A stretch of 37,569 nt of DNA, from NCBI GenBank assembly GCA_002862405.1, contig PKCZ01000090.1:1-37569 (forward strand). The letters are read 5' to 3'. The DNA is from Pseudomonadota bacterium. Lineage in GTDB: Bacteria; Pseudomonadota; Gammaproteobacteria; Pseudomonadales; Halieaceae. Shown in pieces: positions 16,617 through 27,020 of the stretch. A program made the position numbers and the translations under genes. The notes under the pieces were generated by a model. That model searched no databases and was not told the origin of the DNA. It worked only from the letters and a program-made list of their open reading frames with translations. Each line of letters begins with the position of its first letter. Positions within the stretch are counted from its first letter, which is position 1.

Positions 16617-17852
16617 TCAAAAGTTGCTGCCAAACCAATTGCGCAACCCACCCAGCATGCTGCTGGCCTTCTGACGACCCGCAGCAAGCAGCGCACCATC
16701 ATGAAGTTCTTTTGCACCCGACAACAACAGCCCAACAGCCGTTGCGTAAATCGGGTTTCGAATAATGTCGTGCATGCCCCGTGTGTACTGGGGCGCACCC
16801 ACACGCACAGGCATGTGGAAAATCTCTTCCGCAAGCTCCACAACGCCCTCCATCTTTGAGGTACCGCCCGTTAAAACGACGCCTGCAGGTATCAGCTCCT
16901 CGAAGCCCGAGCGGCGGATTTCCCCTTGGATCAAGGTAAAAAGCTCGTCGTAACGTGGCTCGACCACCTCAGCTAATGACTGGCGTGACAGATCGCGCGG
17001 TGGGCGATCGCCAACGCTGGGCACCTTAATGGTCTCTTCCGGACCCGTGAGCTGGGCAAGCGCACAGGCATATCGGATTTTGATTTCTTCAGCGTGTTGC
17101 GTTGGCGTTCGAAGTGCCATCGCGATATCACTGGTGACCTGATCACCCGCGATCGGGATCACACCGGTGTGACGAATCGAGCCCTCGGTGAAAATCGCGA
17201 TATCGGATGTCCCGCCACCAATATCGACCATGCATACCCCAAGATCACGCTCGTCATCGGTGATGACGGAATAGCTCGACGCCAACTGCTCTAGAGCGAT
17301 GGCATCCACTTCTAAACCACAGCGCTGAACGCACTTCTCAATGTTTTGGGCCGCTGTTTCAGCGCAGGTCACGAGGTGCACTTTTGCTTCCAGGCGAACA
17401 CCTGACATTCCCAGTGGCTCCTTGATGCCACCCTGGTTATCAATCACGTATTCCTGCGGAAGGACGTGCAGGATTTTTTGATCCGCGGGGATAGCTACTG
17501 CCTGTGCCGCGTCAATCACCCGATCGATGTCCGCCCGCTCCACTTCACGATCCTTGATGGCAACAATGCCGTGGGAATTCATCGATCGGATGTGGTTGCC
17601 CGCGATACCAACATAGACAGAGTGAATCTGACAGCCCGCCATCAACTCCGCTTCTTCCACCGCTCGCTGAATGGCGTTAACCGTAGACTCAATATTGACG
17701 ACAACACCTTTCTTCAGTCCTTTCGAAGGGTGCGATCCGATACCAACAATATCGATGGTGCCATCGGCATCGATTTCACCAACCACAGCAACAACCTTGG
17801 ACGTCCCTATATCCAGTCCGACGATCATTCGCTTTTCTTCATTTGCTGCCAT
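16617..17852 (-). CDS. ftsA: Cell division protein FtsA
   Basis: 411 residues of the actin/HSP70 fold. It has VGLDIGTSKVVAVVGEID (8-25, phosphate-1), the inserted 1C/SHS2 subdomain (about 85-165), DIGGGTSDIAIF (phosphate-2), VLTGGTSKMEG (adenosine motif) and a C-terminal amphipathic tail (SSMLGGLRNWFGSNF) for membrane binding. FtsA tethers FtsZ filaments to the inner membrane and recruits later division proteins. Its start overlaps the ftsQ stop by one base (TAATG), which suggests coupled translation. Confidence 0.98.
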   Translation of the reverse strand: MAANEEKRMIVGLDIGTSKVVAVVGEIDADGTIDIVGIGSHPSKGLKKGVVVNIESTVNAIQRAVEEAELMAGCQIHSVYVGIAGNHIRSMNSHGIVAIKDREVERADIDRVIDAAQAVAIPADQKILHVLPQEYVIDNQGGIKEPLGMSGVRLEAKVHLVTCAETAAQNIEKCVQRCGLEVDAIALEQLASSYSVITDDERDLGVCMVDIGGGTSDIAIFTEGSIRHTGVIPIAGDQVTSDIAMALRTPTQHAEEIKIRYACALAQLTGPEETIKVPSVGDRPPRDLSRQSLAEVVEPRYDELFTLIQGEIRRSGFEELIPAGVVLTGGTSKMEGVVELAEEIFHMPVRVGAPQYTRGMHDIIRNPIYATAVGLLLSGAKELHDGALLAAGRQKASSMLGGLRNWFGSNF

Positions 17853-18634
17853 TACCGACCTCCCTGCTCCCGCGCCACTGTGGTCACTGCAAAACTCTGG
17901 TCCCGACGCAAAACCGCTGCGCCGCGCTCATAACGAAAATCAATCCGTGCAATCGAATTCGCGGAATCCTCACTTTCGAGTAAGGCAACGAAACGACGCA
18001 CGCGCTGTGCGAAATCCTTATCGCCAAATTGCACCTCGGTGCCGTCGGTCAGTTCAGCACTCACCTGACCGAGACGGTCCTCATTCAGTGCGGCCACTGC
18101 CAGGCCGTGCGGCACCAGTAACATTTGGAATAACTTGAAATGCTCAATCAGCACGGGTGGCTTGTTCTGATCGCTCCAGAGCATGGGTAGCTCTGCATAT
18201 CGCGCCATCAACCCACCGTCGAATATGAAACCGTGCTGATTGATATAAGCGGCGTCGCCCCAGCGAGCGATTGGCTGCTGTTCTGTCACGTGAGCTCTGA
18301 TGGTGCCTGGCCACTCCCTGCGTACATTGGCGTCATACACCCAGGGCAGGGACTCGATTTCCTCACGAATGGCTGCGAGGTCAGTGAGCAGGAATCCGTT
18401 CTCTACCTGAGGAGCGATGGCACTCTCAAGATCACGCCGATCGACATGGCGCATCTCGCCCGTAATCGCAATTGCCTCAACCGGCATATCGGTCGCAAGC
18501 TTGGTGGCAAACCCCAGAAGCCCCGCTATGGTTATCAATGAAACGGCCGTCATGATGCGCTTTACGCTGCGGACAAAACGCTGCCTTCGACCGACAGCGA
18601 GTGCTTTCTGAGCTCGTGAGACATCACGCGCCAT
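17852..18634 (-). CDS. ftsQ: Cell division protein FtsQ
   Basis: 260 residues from the ATG at 18634. That start has GGAGGT five bases upstream, while an upstream ATG at 18667 in the same frame lacks one and would overlap ddlB further. Layout: short basic cytoplasmic tail, one membrane span (about 27-46), POTRA domain beginning VEAIAITGEMRHVDRRDLE (about 52-120), then the beta domain. FtsQ links with FtsL and FtsB in the divisome and helps control FtsWI. It overlaps the ddlB end by 11 bp and ftsA by 1 bp. Confidence 0.95.
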   Translation of the reverse strand: MARDVSRAQKALAVGRRQRFVRSVKRIMTAVSLITIAGLLGFATKLATDMPVEAIAITGEMRHVDRRDLESAIAPQVENGFLLTDLAAIREEIESLPWVYDANVRREWPGTIRAHVTEQQPIARWGDAAYINQHGFIFDGGLMARYAELPMLWSDQNKPPVLIEHFKLFQMLLVPHGLAVAALNEDRLGQVSAELTDGTEVQFGDKDFAQRVRRFVALLESEDSANSIARIDFRYERGAAVLRRDQSFAVTTVAREQGGR

Positions 18635-19547
18635 GACGCACCTCCACCGAGCCAAGGTAGATTGCATTGAGTAAGTCGATAAAAGACATTCCCGCTGCCG
18701 CAGCAGCCTTCGGTACCAAGCTATGCTCGGTCATACCCGGAACAGTGTTCACCTCGAGTAACTGCCAGCCCGATGCGCCGCGCATGAGATCTACTCGACC
18801 CCACACCTCAGCACCCGAGGCCTCGAATGCTTCCAGAGCCAAGGCCTGAAGTGCTAGCGTTTCCTCTTCTCTGAGCGGCGCCGGACACTCGAATTGCGTA
18901 GTGCCCGACACGTATTTCGCATCGAAGTCATAGAAGTCTGAAGCGGGGATGATCCTTATGGGCGGCAATGGCTGGCCGCGCAAAATGGCTACCGTGAATT
19001 CGGCGCCCTGAACCAGCGACTCAGCCATCACCAACACACCGGACTCAGACGCTTTGACCAAAGCGCACTCCAGCGAGCTTACATCGTGAGCCTTCGACAT
19101 GCCCACCGATGATCCCTCTGAGACCGGCTTCACAAACACAGGGCCCAGTCGATCGATGACTGCAGCGAGGTCACTACTGGTATCAATGATCTCGAAGTCA
19201 GGCGTGGGTAGCCCGAGACTCTGCCAGACGAGCTTGGTTTTGGCTTTGTCCATGCAGAGTGCACTACCCAGCACGCCGGATCCTGAATAGTGAACTCCCA
19301 AGGACTCGAGCAATCCCTGAATCTGACCATCTTCGCCGCCCACCCCATGTAGCAGATTGAAGACGAAGGTTTCGATAGGTAGATCTCGATGCCAGCCTTT
19401 TGTAGCCGTATCGAGACGAGTAACACGAGCGCCCGCTAGTTCCAGCGCATTGGCCACCGCAGTGCCGCTCTTTATCGAAATCTCACGCTCAGCAGAATCG
19501 CCCCCCATCAAGACCGTCACATTCATATTTTGGAGGTCAGTGTTCAT
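18624..19547 (-). CDS. ddlB: D-alanine--D-alanine ligase
   Basis: 307 residues, an ATP-grasp enzyme that makes the D-Ala-D-Ala dipeptide for peptidoglycan. It shows [20 protein letters not shown] near the start, [33 protein letters not shown], and the metal-binding end [15 protein letters not shown] with Glu and Asn intact. GGAGGT precedes the ATG, and the start overlaps the murC stop as ATGA. It sits between murC and ftsQ, the usual dcw place. The gene murB, which often lies here in other bacteria, is absent. Confidence 0.97.
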   Translation of the reverse strand: MNTDLQNMNVTVLMGGDSAEREISIKSGTAVANALELAGARVTRLDTATKGWHRDLPIETFVFNLLHGVGGEDGQIQGLLESLGVHYSGSGVLGSALCMDKAKTKLVWQSLGLPTPDFEIIDTSSDLAAVIDRLGPVFVKPVSEGSSVGMSKAHDVSSLECALVKASESGVLVMAESLVQGAEFTVAILRGQPLPPIRIIPASDFYDFDAKYVSGTTQFECPAPLREEETLALQALALEAFEASGAEVWGRVDLMRGASGWQLLEVNTVPGMTEHSLVPKAAAAAGMSFIDLLNAIYLGSVEVRHGA

Positions 19548-20947
19548 GACAACACCTCCAGCGACTCTGCGTCTGTCAGAAGCTTCGATAACCTACCGAT
19601 GTTTCCTGCACCCTGCATGATGAGCACATCGCCATTTTCCAAGAACTTAGTTAAGCTCGCCGGCACTTGACCGTTATCACTCAACAACACCGGATCAATC
19701 CATCCTGCTTGGCGGATGCTTCGCGCCAGCGAGCGACTATCAGCGCCCGGAATTTCGTCCTCGCCGGCAGAGTACACCTCGAGAAGCACGAGTCCATCCA
19801 AGCTCGATAACACTTCGACGAAGTCGTCGTAACAATCGCGCGTACGGCTATACCGATGAGGCTGAAACACCATGACCAGGCGCTTATCGGGGTACGCCTC
19901 GCGGGCCGCATTGATAGTAGCTTTGAGCTCCGTGGGGTGATGACCGTAATCATCCACCAGCAAAGCCTTCCCGCCCTGCCAGCTAATGTCACCAAGAACG
20001 GAGAACCGCCGGCCCACGCCCTCAAAGCCCGCCAGACCGCGCACGATCGAATCACTGCTGACGCCCAGCTCTGAGCAGACCGCAACGGCAGCCGCCGCGT
20101 TTAACGCGTTGTGCACACCGGGCATGGGTAAGCGAATGGTTAATGAGTCACCCAGTGCCTTTCGATTTAAGGTGAAATGACTCTCGGTACCCGAGAATAT
20201 CAGTGCTTCCAGTCGGAAGTCGGCATCATCCGCAAAACCATACGTCACAATCTGGCGGGTAATACTGGGCAGCAGTTCGCGAACACCCGGGTCATCCAGA
20301 CACACCAGTGCCACACCGTAGAACGGCAAGTTGTGAAGGAACTCGATAAACGCCTGGTGATAAGACCGCACGTCACCTTCGTAGTGCTCCATGTGGTCGG
20401 GCTCTACGTTGGTAATGACCGACATCATGGGCAACAGATGCAGGAACGACGCATCGCTCTCATCCGCCTCAACTACCAAGTAGTCGCTCGCCCCCAACTG
20501 GGCATTGGTACCTAGGTTGTTGAGCACGCCACCAATAACAAACGTCGGGTCCAGACCTGCCTCGGCCATCAACGAGGCAATCAGACTGGTGGTCGTTGTT
20601 TTTCCGTGTGTCCCTGCCACAGCAATACTGAAGCGATAGCGCATGAGCTCAGCCAGCATCTCCGCTCTCGGGACAATCGGTATTCGCTGCTCTCTGGCGG
20701 CTTTAATTTCGGGATTGGCCTCGTTGATGGCGGACGACACCACGAGTACGTCCGCGCCATCGAGATTGGAAGCCCTGTGTCCAATCGAAACTTCGATTCC
20801 CAGTCCGGTCAGTCGCGTCACTGACGAACTTTCCGCGATGTCAGACCCGGATACCTTGTAATTGAGCCCGACCAGAACTTCGGCAATGCCACTCATACCG
20901 GAGCCGCCAATGCCGACGAAGTGGATGCGCTGAATGCGCCGCATCAT
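19544..20947 (-). CDS. murC: UDP-N-acetylmuramate--L-alanine ligase
   Basis: 467 residues from the first of two adjacent ATG codons (20947 or 20944). The open frame extends upstream to a TTG inside murG, which is less likely because the family normally begins close to [20 protein letters not shown]. The ATP loop [11 protein letters not shown] is near 111-121. It adds L-Ala to UDP-MurNAc. The C-terminal Mur ligase domain has [14 protein letters not shown] and [10 protein letters not shown]. The gap from murG is 22 bp with only a weak Shine-Dalgarno. Confidence 0.97.
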   Translation of the reverse strand: MMRRIQRIHFVGIGGSGMSGIAEVLVGLNYKVSGSDIAESSSVTRLTGLGIEVSIGHRASNLDGADVLVVSSAINEANPEIKAAREQRIPIVPRAEMLAELMRYRFSIAVAGTHGKTTTTSLIASLMAEAGLDPTFVIGGVLNNLGTNAQLGASDYLVVEADESDASFLHLLPMMSVITNVEPDHMEHYEGDVRSYHQAFIEFLHNLPFYGVALVCLDDPGVRELLPSITRQIVTYGFADDADFRLEALIFSGTESHFTLNRKALGDSLTIRLPMPGVHNALNAAAAVAVCSELGVSSDSIVRGLAGFEGVGRRFSVLGDISWQGGKALLVDDYGHHPTELKATINAAREAYPDKRLVMVFQPHRYSRTRDCYDDFVEVLSSLDGLVLLEVYSAGEDEIPGADSRSLARSIRQAGWIDPVLLSDNGQVPASLTKFLENGDVLIMQGAGNIGRLSKLLTDAESLEVLS

Positions 20948-20969
20948 AGGTTCACGAGTGAGGATAGTC

Positions 20970-22073
20970 TCAGCCACAGGCCACCTCTTCTGCAATTGCC
21001 ACTACGTCGCGGGTGGCGTTGGGCTTCGACCAAGCGCGCGCTGCATCAGACATCTGTCTCAGTGCGGGAGCATCCGTCAGAATCCGCGTGAGAAAATCTG
21101 GAATAGCATCGCCGGCCAAGTCACTTTGGGGCACGATGCGAGCGCCACCGGCGGTCATCAACGCCTCGGCATTCTTCATCTGGTGGTTATCGATGGCCTG
21201 CGGGAGTGGCACCAGTAAACTGGGCGTACCAGTCACTGCTACCTCACTCACCGTCAACGCGCCTGCTCGGCAGATTGCAAGATCGGCCCATTGATAAAGC
21301 GCTGCCATGTCCTCAACGAACGGTATAACCTCATACTGGTTGGCGCCGACGCGACGCCAAGACGCTTCGGTAACGCCCACATGGGCAAGGCCACATTGGT
21401 GCTTAATGTCGATGCACGCCAGCTTATCGGCTGACAACTGGGAGAATGCTTGAGGGCAGACCTCATTTAAGGCTAAGGCACCCTGACTACCACCGAGGAT
21501 CGCGATACGAAGACGGCGAGACATGTCGAACGAGGCCGCGGGGTAGGCTTTTTCAGCTACCTCGCAGAGTTCGCCACGCAACGGATTACCTGTGACAGCA
21601 ACGTCAACATCGGTCTTGAAAGCACCGTCAAAACCAGCCATCACGCGCGCGGCTTGGCGAACGAGGAGTCGATTTGTCGTACCGGCCACTGCATTTTGCT
21701 CATGGATCAATAACGGGATGCCGAGCAGTCTGGCAACAGCCCCCGCAGGACCCGCGGCATAGCCACCAAACCCAATTACCATGCTGGGTCGGTGACGAAG
21801 CAACAGCGCAAACGCTTGCACGCACGCCCCTAGTAACGAAGCGACACCTTTGACCTTGGAAGTCAAACCCTTGCCCCGCAAACCGAGCGTTTTCAGTGTA
21901 TGCAGGGCGATCTGATTGGCCGGAACGACCCTCGCCTCGAGCCCACGCGCAGTACCGATCCACGCGACATTCCAACCTTTAGCGCGCAACCCCTCGGCTA
22001 CCGCCAGTCCGGGATAAACATGCCCACCGGTTCCGCCGGCCATAATCATCACGCTATGCTGGGAGGCGGTCAT
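20970..22073 (-). CDS. murG: UDP-GlcNAc:lipid I N-acetylglucosaminyltransferase
   Basis: 367 residues, GT-B fold. The glycine-rich loop [17 protein letters not shown] is at 12-28, a second loop [12 protein letters not shown] is near 98-109, and the C-terminal donor site includes [14 protein letters not shown] and [17 protein letters not shown]. MurG turns lipid I into lipid II on the cytoplasmic face of the inner membrane. Its ATG overlaps the ftsW stop by 4 bp. Confidence 0.98.
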   Translation of the reverse strand: MTASQHSVMIMAGGTGGHVYPGLAVAEGLRAKGWNVAWIGTARGLEARVVPANQIALHTLKTLGLRGKGLTSKVKGVASLLGACVQAFALLLRHRPSMVIGFGGYAAGPAGAVARLLGIPLLIHEQNAVAGTTNRLLVRQAARVMAGFDGAFKTDVDVAVTGNPLRGELCEVAEKAYPAASFDMSRRLRIAILGGSQGALALNEVCPQAFSQLSADKLACIDIKHQCGLAHVGVTEASWRRVGANQYEVIPFVEDMAALYQWADLAICRAGALTVSEVAVTGTPSLLVPLPQAIDNHQMKNAEALMTAGGARIVPQSDLAGDAIPDFLTRILTDAPALRQMSDAARAWSKPNATRDVVAIAEEVACG

Positions 22074-23221
22074 GCGGACTTCCTCCTGGCTTGGACTGTC
22101 TTGGCCCGGTGCGATCGACTGCGTTCGAGCTTCAGCAATACACCGACCATCATGCAGCTAATGAACAGGCTATTACCGCCGTAGCTTATGAACGGCAGTG
22201 TCAAACCTTTAGTTGGGAGTAAACCTGAGCTAACGCCCATGTTCACGAAGGCCTGCCCTGCAAAAATAAGTGCGAAGCCGAAACAGACGTAGGCTTCAAA
22301 TTCGCGCTTTTCTACAAGGAAGCGATAACCCATGAAAACAATACGGCCGACAAATGCGGCGAAGAGCGCGATGACAGCGACAGCACCGACCAACCCTGTC
22401 TCCTCGGCCCATATGGAAAAGACGAAGTCGGTATGTGCCTCTGGCAGGTAAAACAACTTCTGAATACTGTTACCCAAGCCAACACCAAACCACTCACCGC
22501 GTCCGTAGGCAATCAACGACTGGATTAACTGGAAGCCGCTTCCGAACGGGTCACTCCAGGGGTCCTGATACGCCATCAAGCGCTTCATTCGGTACGGCGC
22601 CATGACGATCATGCCAACCAAGATAGCCAGCGCGGCCGAAACGAGCCCTAAGACATTGATGAGTCGTGCACCCGCCATAAACATCATGCCAAACGCAGTT
22701 CCCAGCAGAATTACCGTGGCACCGAAATCAGGCTCCATCAGTAGCAGGCCTGCGAAGACGACGAGCACGGCGATGGGTTTAAGCAAGCCACGCAATACCG
22801 TTCGAAGCTCTTCTCCGTGACGCACCATATACCCGGCCAACCAGAGGACCATGGCGAATTTTGCAAATTCGGAGGGTTGGAATGTCAGGGGCCCCAGTGG
22901 TATCCAACGCTGACTACCGTTCACGATACGCCCGACACCCGGCACCAGAACTACCACGAGCAGGCCTAGCGCCAGCAAGAGGAGCCAGGGTGATGTGTGA
23001 CTCCATACAGTGACGGGGATGAAGTAAGCAGCCACACCCAACGTGAGACCAATACCCAGATACATCAGATGTCGGGTCGCGTGGTGCCACTCATCGCCAA
23101 ATCTAGCTTCCGACAAGCTGATAGATGCGGAGGAGATTGCGACCAGTCCGATGGAAATCAATGTCATTGTCAAAACGAGCAGCGTAGTGCCCGCATAATT
23201 CTCACGAGATAAGGTCGCCAT
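22070..23221 (-). CDS. ftsW: Divisome peptidoglycan glycosyltransferase FtsW (SEDS)
   Basis: 383 residues with about ten membrane spans. SEDS landmarks are GSQRWIPLGPLTFQPSEFAK (about 110-129) and the C-terminal loop with FVNMGVSSGLLPTKGLTLPFISYGG. FtsW polymerises lipid II together with FtsI at the septum. It overlaps murD by one base (TAATG) and murG by four. Confidence 0.98.
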   Translation of the reverse strand: MATLSRENYAGTTLLVLTMTLISIGLVAISSASISLSEARFGDEWHHATRHLMYLGIGLTLGVAAYFIPVTVWSHTSPWLLLLALGLLVVVLVPGVGRIVNGSQRWIPLGPLTFQPSEFAKFAMVLWLAGYMVRHGEELRTVLRGLLKPIAVLVVFAGLLLMEPDFGATVILLGTAFGMMFMAGARLINVLGLVSAALAILVGMIVMAPYRMKRLMAYQDPWSDPFGSGFQLIQSLIAYGRGEWFGVGLGNSIQKLFYLPEAHTDFVFSIWAEETGLVGAVAVIALFAAFVGRIVFMGYRFLVEKREFEAYVCFGFALIFAGQAFVNMGVSSGLLPTKGLTLPFISYGGNSLFISCMMVGVLLKLERSRSHRAKTVQARRKSA

Positions 23222-24576
23222 TAAGACACCTCCTCGCAGTCCCGCACCGCAGCTGTGAAAGCATCACCACGTGCTCGGTAGTCAGCGAACATGTCTAAAC
23301 TTGCGCAGGCGGGCGAGAGCAACACGATATCGCCAGAAGTAGCGATATCGGTGGCAGTTCGAACAGCAGCTTCCATAGCGTCAGAAAACGTGTGTGGCGT
23401 TGTTGCATCGAGTACCTCGGCAATCCTCACCGCATCGCAGCCAATCAGCACCATATGCTTTGCATGCTGCGATGCGGCCTTAGCCAGCGGAGCGAATGCC
23501 TGTCCTTTGCCTTCACCGCCAGCGATTAAAATGACGTTGCGACCATCCGCTAGGCCCTCTAGAGCAGCCACAGTCGCTCCCACATTGGTGCCTTTGCTGT
23601 CGTTAACAAATTGAACACCGTTTCTAACGCCGACCAGCTCGCATCGGTGGGGCAGCCCCTTGAGAGTCTTAATACCCGTTACTAGTTGCTCGTACGGCAG
23701 ACCCATGGCGTGGCAAATCGCCAACGCTGCCAACACGTTATTGACATTGTGATGACCAACCAGAGGCACATCCGACAGTGGATACAGCGGCTCAAACCCA
23801 AAACAGATCCAAGGGGCGCCCTCGTGATTACGGACGCCTAGCTGTTTAATATCCGGCTCATTGTCACGCCACAAGGTCCATGGCACATCGCCCTTCCCGA
23901 CCGGCTGTGTCAGTGAGTCTCGGTAGTTCGCAACTACATGCTGTGCTCCCGCAAAGATGCGGTGCTTCGCCAGGTGATACAGCGGCATCGATTGATGCCG
24001 ATCTAGGTGATCAGGCGAGAGATTAAGGACGGCGGCAACCGCGAGATTCAGGTCACCTGCCCGCTCCAATTGGAAGGACGATAGCTCAAGCACGTGGGCA
24101 TCGACCGGGTCGTTGAGCAGCTCAAGCGCAGGCGTCCCCAAGTTCCCACCAACCGAGACATTGAGGCCACACGAGGTGAGCAAGTGTCCCACAAAGGTTG
24201 TCACTGTCGATTTCCCATTGGAGCCCGTAATACCTATAACAGGCGCTTGAGCCTCACCCGCAAACAGGTCGATGTCGCCGCGTACTTCGATGTTTAGGGA
24301 CTGCGCCAAACCGATCACAGCCGAATCCATTGCAATTCCCGGCGAAGCGATCAAGAGATCAACCTGCTTGAGCACGGTCTCACTGATCTCTCCGAAATGC
24401 GCTTCAACGCCCTCAAGTTCACGACGTAAGGTGAGGTCGTTGGCTAGGTCAGCGCGCGTATCCATGGCAATAAACGGTATGCCTTGCGCCTTCCAGTGGC
24501 GCGCAACGGAGCGCCCGGTATGACCCATACCGAGAACACCGCGTCGAACCGAACTGGAAATAAGCTCAGGCATCAT
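23221..24576 (-). CDS. murD: UDP-N-acetylmuramoyl-L-alanine--D-glutamate ligase
   Basis: 451 residues. The N-terminal Rossmann-like part begins VLGMGHTGRSVARHW. The ATP loop GITGSNGKSTV is at 115-125, ELSSFQLE follows, and the C-terminal domain has VNDSKGTNVGATVAAL and IAGGEGKGQAF. It adds D-Glu to UDP-MurNAc-L-Ala. The start is a pair of ATGs six bases after the mraY stop. Confidence 0.98.
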   Translation of the reverse strand: MMPELISSSVRRGVLGMGHTGRSVARHWKAQGIPFIAMDTRADLANDLTLRRELEGVEAHFGEISETVLKQVDLLIASPGIAMDSAVIGLAQSLNIEVRGDIDLFAGEAQAPVIGITGSNGKSTVTTFVGHLLTSCGLNVSVGGNLGTPALELLNDPVDAHVLELSSFQLERAGDLNLAVAAVLNLSPDHLDRHQSMPLYHLAKHRIFAGAQHVVANYRDSLTQPVGKGDVPWTLWRDNEPDIKQLGVRNHEGAPWICFGFEPLYPLSDVPLVGHHNVNNVLAALAICHAMGLPYEQLVTGIKTLKGLPHRCELVGVRNGVQFVNDSKGTNVGATVAALEGLADGRNVILIAGGEGKGQAFAPLAKAASQHAKHMVLIGCDAVRIAEVLDATTPHTFSDAMEAAVRTATDIATSGDIVLLSPACASLDMFADYRARGDAFTAAVRDCEEVS

Positions 24577-24582
24577 TCAGCC

Positions 24583-25665
24583 CTACCTCAGCTTCAACGT
24601 CGCCAATCCGAAGAGCACAAGCATCGCTGTGATAATCCAAAAACGGACAATCACGCGCGGCTCAGGCCAACCGGAGAGTTCAAAGTGATGATGAATGGGT
24701 GCCATTTTGAAGACACGCTTGCCGCGTAACTTAAAAGAGGCAACTTGAATAATGACGGACAGCGTTTCGATGACGAAAACACCGCCCATGATAAAAAGCA
24801 CGAGTTCCTGTCGAATGATGACAGCGACAATACCCAGCGCAGCGCCCAGTGCTAAAGCACCGACATCGCCCATAAACACCATGGCTGGATAAGTGTTAAA
24901 CCACAAGAATCCCAGTCCCGCACCCGCGATAGCACCACAAAAAACGACCATCTCGCCGGCACCTGCGATGTAGGCGATATTCAGATAGGACGCAAAGTCC
25001 ACACGCCCGGTGACGTAAGCAATCATGCCCAAGCCCACAGCCACCATGACCGTAGGGAGAATCGCCAGACCATCGAGCCCATCGGTCAAATTAACCGCAT
25101 TACTCGACCCTACAACGACAAGGTAAGCCCAAGGGATGAAGAGGATTCCCATAGCTAACGCAAAGTCCTTGAAGAACGGGAGATAGAGAGTCAGCTCGGG
25201 GACTTGAGTCGATGTGGCAAACAGATAGCTGACCGCTGCCAAGCCGACCACTGACTGCCAGAAGTATTTCCAGCGAGCGGGCAGCCCGTGCGAGTCCTTC
25301 TCAACCACCTTTCGATAATCGTCTACCCAGCCGATCGCGCCAAACGAGACCGTGGCGAGGAGAGCCACCCAGAGATACTTGCTCGTTAGATCACCCCACA
25401 GCAAGGTGCCCGAGGCAATCGCAACAATGATGAGCGCACCACCCATCGTCGGGGTGCCCGCTTTACTCAAATGTGACTGAGGACCATCAACGCGCACCGC
25501 CTGACCGATCTGCATCTCCTGCAGCCAGCGGATCATCCGCGGGCCTACCAAAGTGGAGATCACCAGAGCTGTCATCGCAGACAGGATACCGCGTAGCGTG
25601 ATGTATTGAAAAACGGAGAACGCAGATTCCCACGCCGCCAACTGTTGTGCGAGCCAAGTTAACAC
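24583..25665 (-). CDS. mraY: Phospho-N-acetylmuramoyl-pentapeptide transferase
   Basis: 360 residues, ten-span inner-membrane enzyme that transfers phospho-MurNAc-pentapeptide to undecaprenyl phosphate (lipid I). It shows [13 protein letters not shown], the Asp pair in [25 protein letters not shown] (magnesium/active-site loop), [22 protein letters not shown] and the His-rich loop [10 protein letters not shown]. It overlaps the end of murF by seven bases. Confidence 0.99.
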   Translation of the reverse strand: MLTWLAQQLAAWESAFSVFQYITLRGILSAMTALVISTLVGPRMIRWLQEMQIGQAVRVDGPQSHLSKAGTPTMGGALIIVAIASGTLLWGDLTSKYLWVALLATVSFGAIGWVDDYRKVVEKDSHGLPARWKYFWQSVVGLAAVSYLFATSTQVPELTLYLPFFKDFALAMGILFIPWAYLVVVGSSNAVNLTDGLDGLAILPTVMVAVGLGMIAYVTGRVDFASYLNIAYIAGAGEMVVFCGAIAGAGLGFLWFNTYPAMVFMGDVGALALGAALGIVAVIIRQELVLFIMGGVFVIETLSVIIQVASFKLRGKRVFKMAPIHHHFELSGWPEPRVIVRFWIITAMLVLFGLATLKLR

Positions 25666-27020
25666 GTCGCCTCTCCTGCAGATGCTGTCATTGAAGTCAC
25701 AAAGCGATCCAATCGCATGCCGCGTGACCCCTTAACCAAAATCGTTTCGTCCTGAGAAAACTCGGGGCAATCGGCCAACAACTGATCGGTATTGGCAAAG
25801 TGCAGAGCGTGAGAGACGCAGTTATCTGTGATGTGCGCTGATAGCTCGCCCACAGCGATAACACGCTCAATACCCAGATCTGACAGATGCCGACCCACCT
25901 TCCGGTGGTAATCGGGTCCGTCATCACCTAACTCCAACATATCGGCCAGGACCGCGGTGCGCGGTGGTCTGGCATGCTTGAGCAAGTCGAGCGCAGCCAT
26001 AACACTAGAGGGACTCGCGTTGTAGCTCTCATCAATCAGGCGAATACCCTTATCGAGGTGAAGCGTATTCCCCCTCCCCTCAACGGGTGATAGGGCCTCG
26101 ATGCCTTGCGCAATCACTGACACATCAATATCCAGCGCCATCGCCGCGGCTGTGGCCGCCAACGCGTTGGTCACGCCGCCCTTACCGGGGATAGAGAGCC
26201 GCAATGATATCTCTGTGCCCATGGCATCAACGGTGATATCCGAGCCATCAAAGCCACGATCAATGAGATTCATCAGCTGAACATCTGCAGTGCTGCTATC
26301 GCCAAAAGAGATAATTCGCGCAGGTGCCGCGCGCAGTTGCCAGGCTGAGTAGTGCGCTTGGTCCGCGTTAATAACGGCCGTATCGGAGGCAGTAAGGTCA
26401 TCAAGGATCTCACCCTTTGTTTCGACAATGGCCTCTAGACTTCCAAAGCGGCCCACATGCGCCTCGAGCGCGTTGAGAAGCACGACCACATGAGGGGCAG
26501 CCATTGACTTCAAATAAGCGATGTCACCTTTCTGCGAAGCCCCCATTTCAACAACTGCAAACGTTGGGTCTGCTGACAATCTTGCAAGCGTCAAAGGAAC
26601 ACCGAGCTCGTTATTCTGGTTACCTAAGGTGGCGACCGTCGCTCCAGCAAGCCCGCAAATAGACTCAAGAAAGGATTTCGCGGTCGTTTTGCCAGCACTG
26701 CCTGTTATTCCGATCACCGAGCCATGGAATCGATCTCTGATGAGTTGCCCATAGATTGCGCACACCTGATGCAAATCACTGGCCTTAATATGTGGGGCGG
26801 CGACGTCAATCGCGCGAGTGCAGGCAATGGCAGCTGCACCATTGTCCAATGCCTTATCGATAAAATCGTGCCCATCGACATGTTCACCATCGATCGCCAC
26901 AAAGAGATCACCGGGTTTCACTGCTCGGCTGTCGATCGCCAAACCCGTCACCACAGCATCATCAGTTTCGCACGCCACACCCAAGCTCTGAGCTAATTCA
27001 GAGAGACGAAGCTCAAGCAT
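25659..27020 (-). CDS. murF: UDP-MurNAc-tripeptide--D-Ala-D-Ala ligase
   Basis: 453 residues. The N-terminal domain (about 1-95) has the usual [18 protein letters not shown]; the ATP loop [13 protein letters not shown] is at 104-116; [32 protein letters not shown] and [16 protein letters not shown] follow. It adds the D-Ala-D-Ala made by DdlB. It overlaps murE by eight bases and mraY by seven. Confidence 0.98.
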   Translation of the reverse strand: MLELRLSELAQSLGVACETDDAVVTGLAIDSRAVKPGDLFVAIDGEHVDGHDFIDKALDNGAAAIACTRAIDVAAPHIKASDLHQVCAIYGQLIRDRFHGSVIGITGSAGKTTAKSFLESICGLAGATVATLGNQNNELGVPLTLARLSADPTFAVVEMGASQKGDIAYLKSMAAPHVVVLLNALEAHVGRFGSLEAIVETKGEILDDLTASDTAVINADQAHYSAWQLRAAPARIISFGDSSTADVQLMNLIDRGFDGSDITVDAMGTEISLRLSIPGKGGVTNALAATAAAMALDIDVSVIAQGIEALSPVEGRGNTLHLDKGIRLIDESYNASPSSVMAALDLLKHARPPRTAVLADMLELGDDGPDYHRKVGRHLSDLGIERVIAVGELSAHITDNCVSHALHFANTDQLLADCPEFSQDETILVKGSRGMRLDRFVTSMTASAGEATC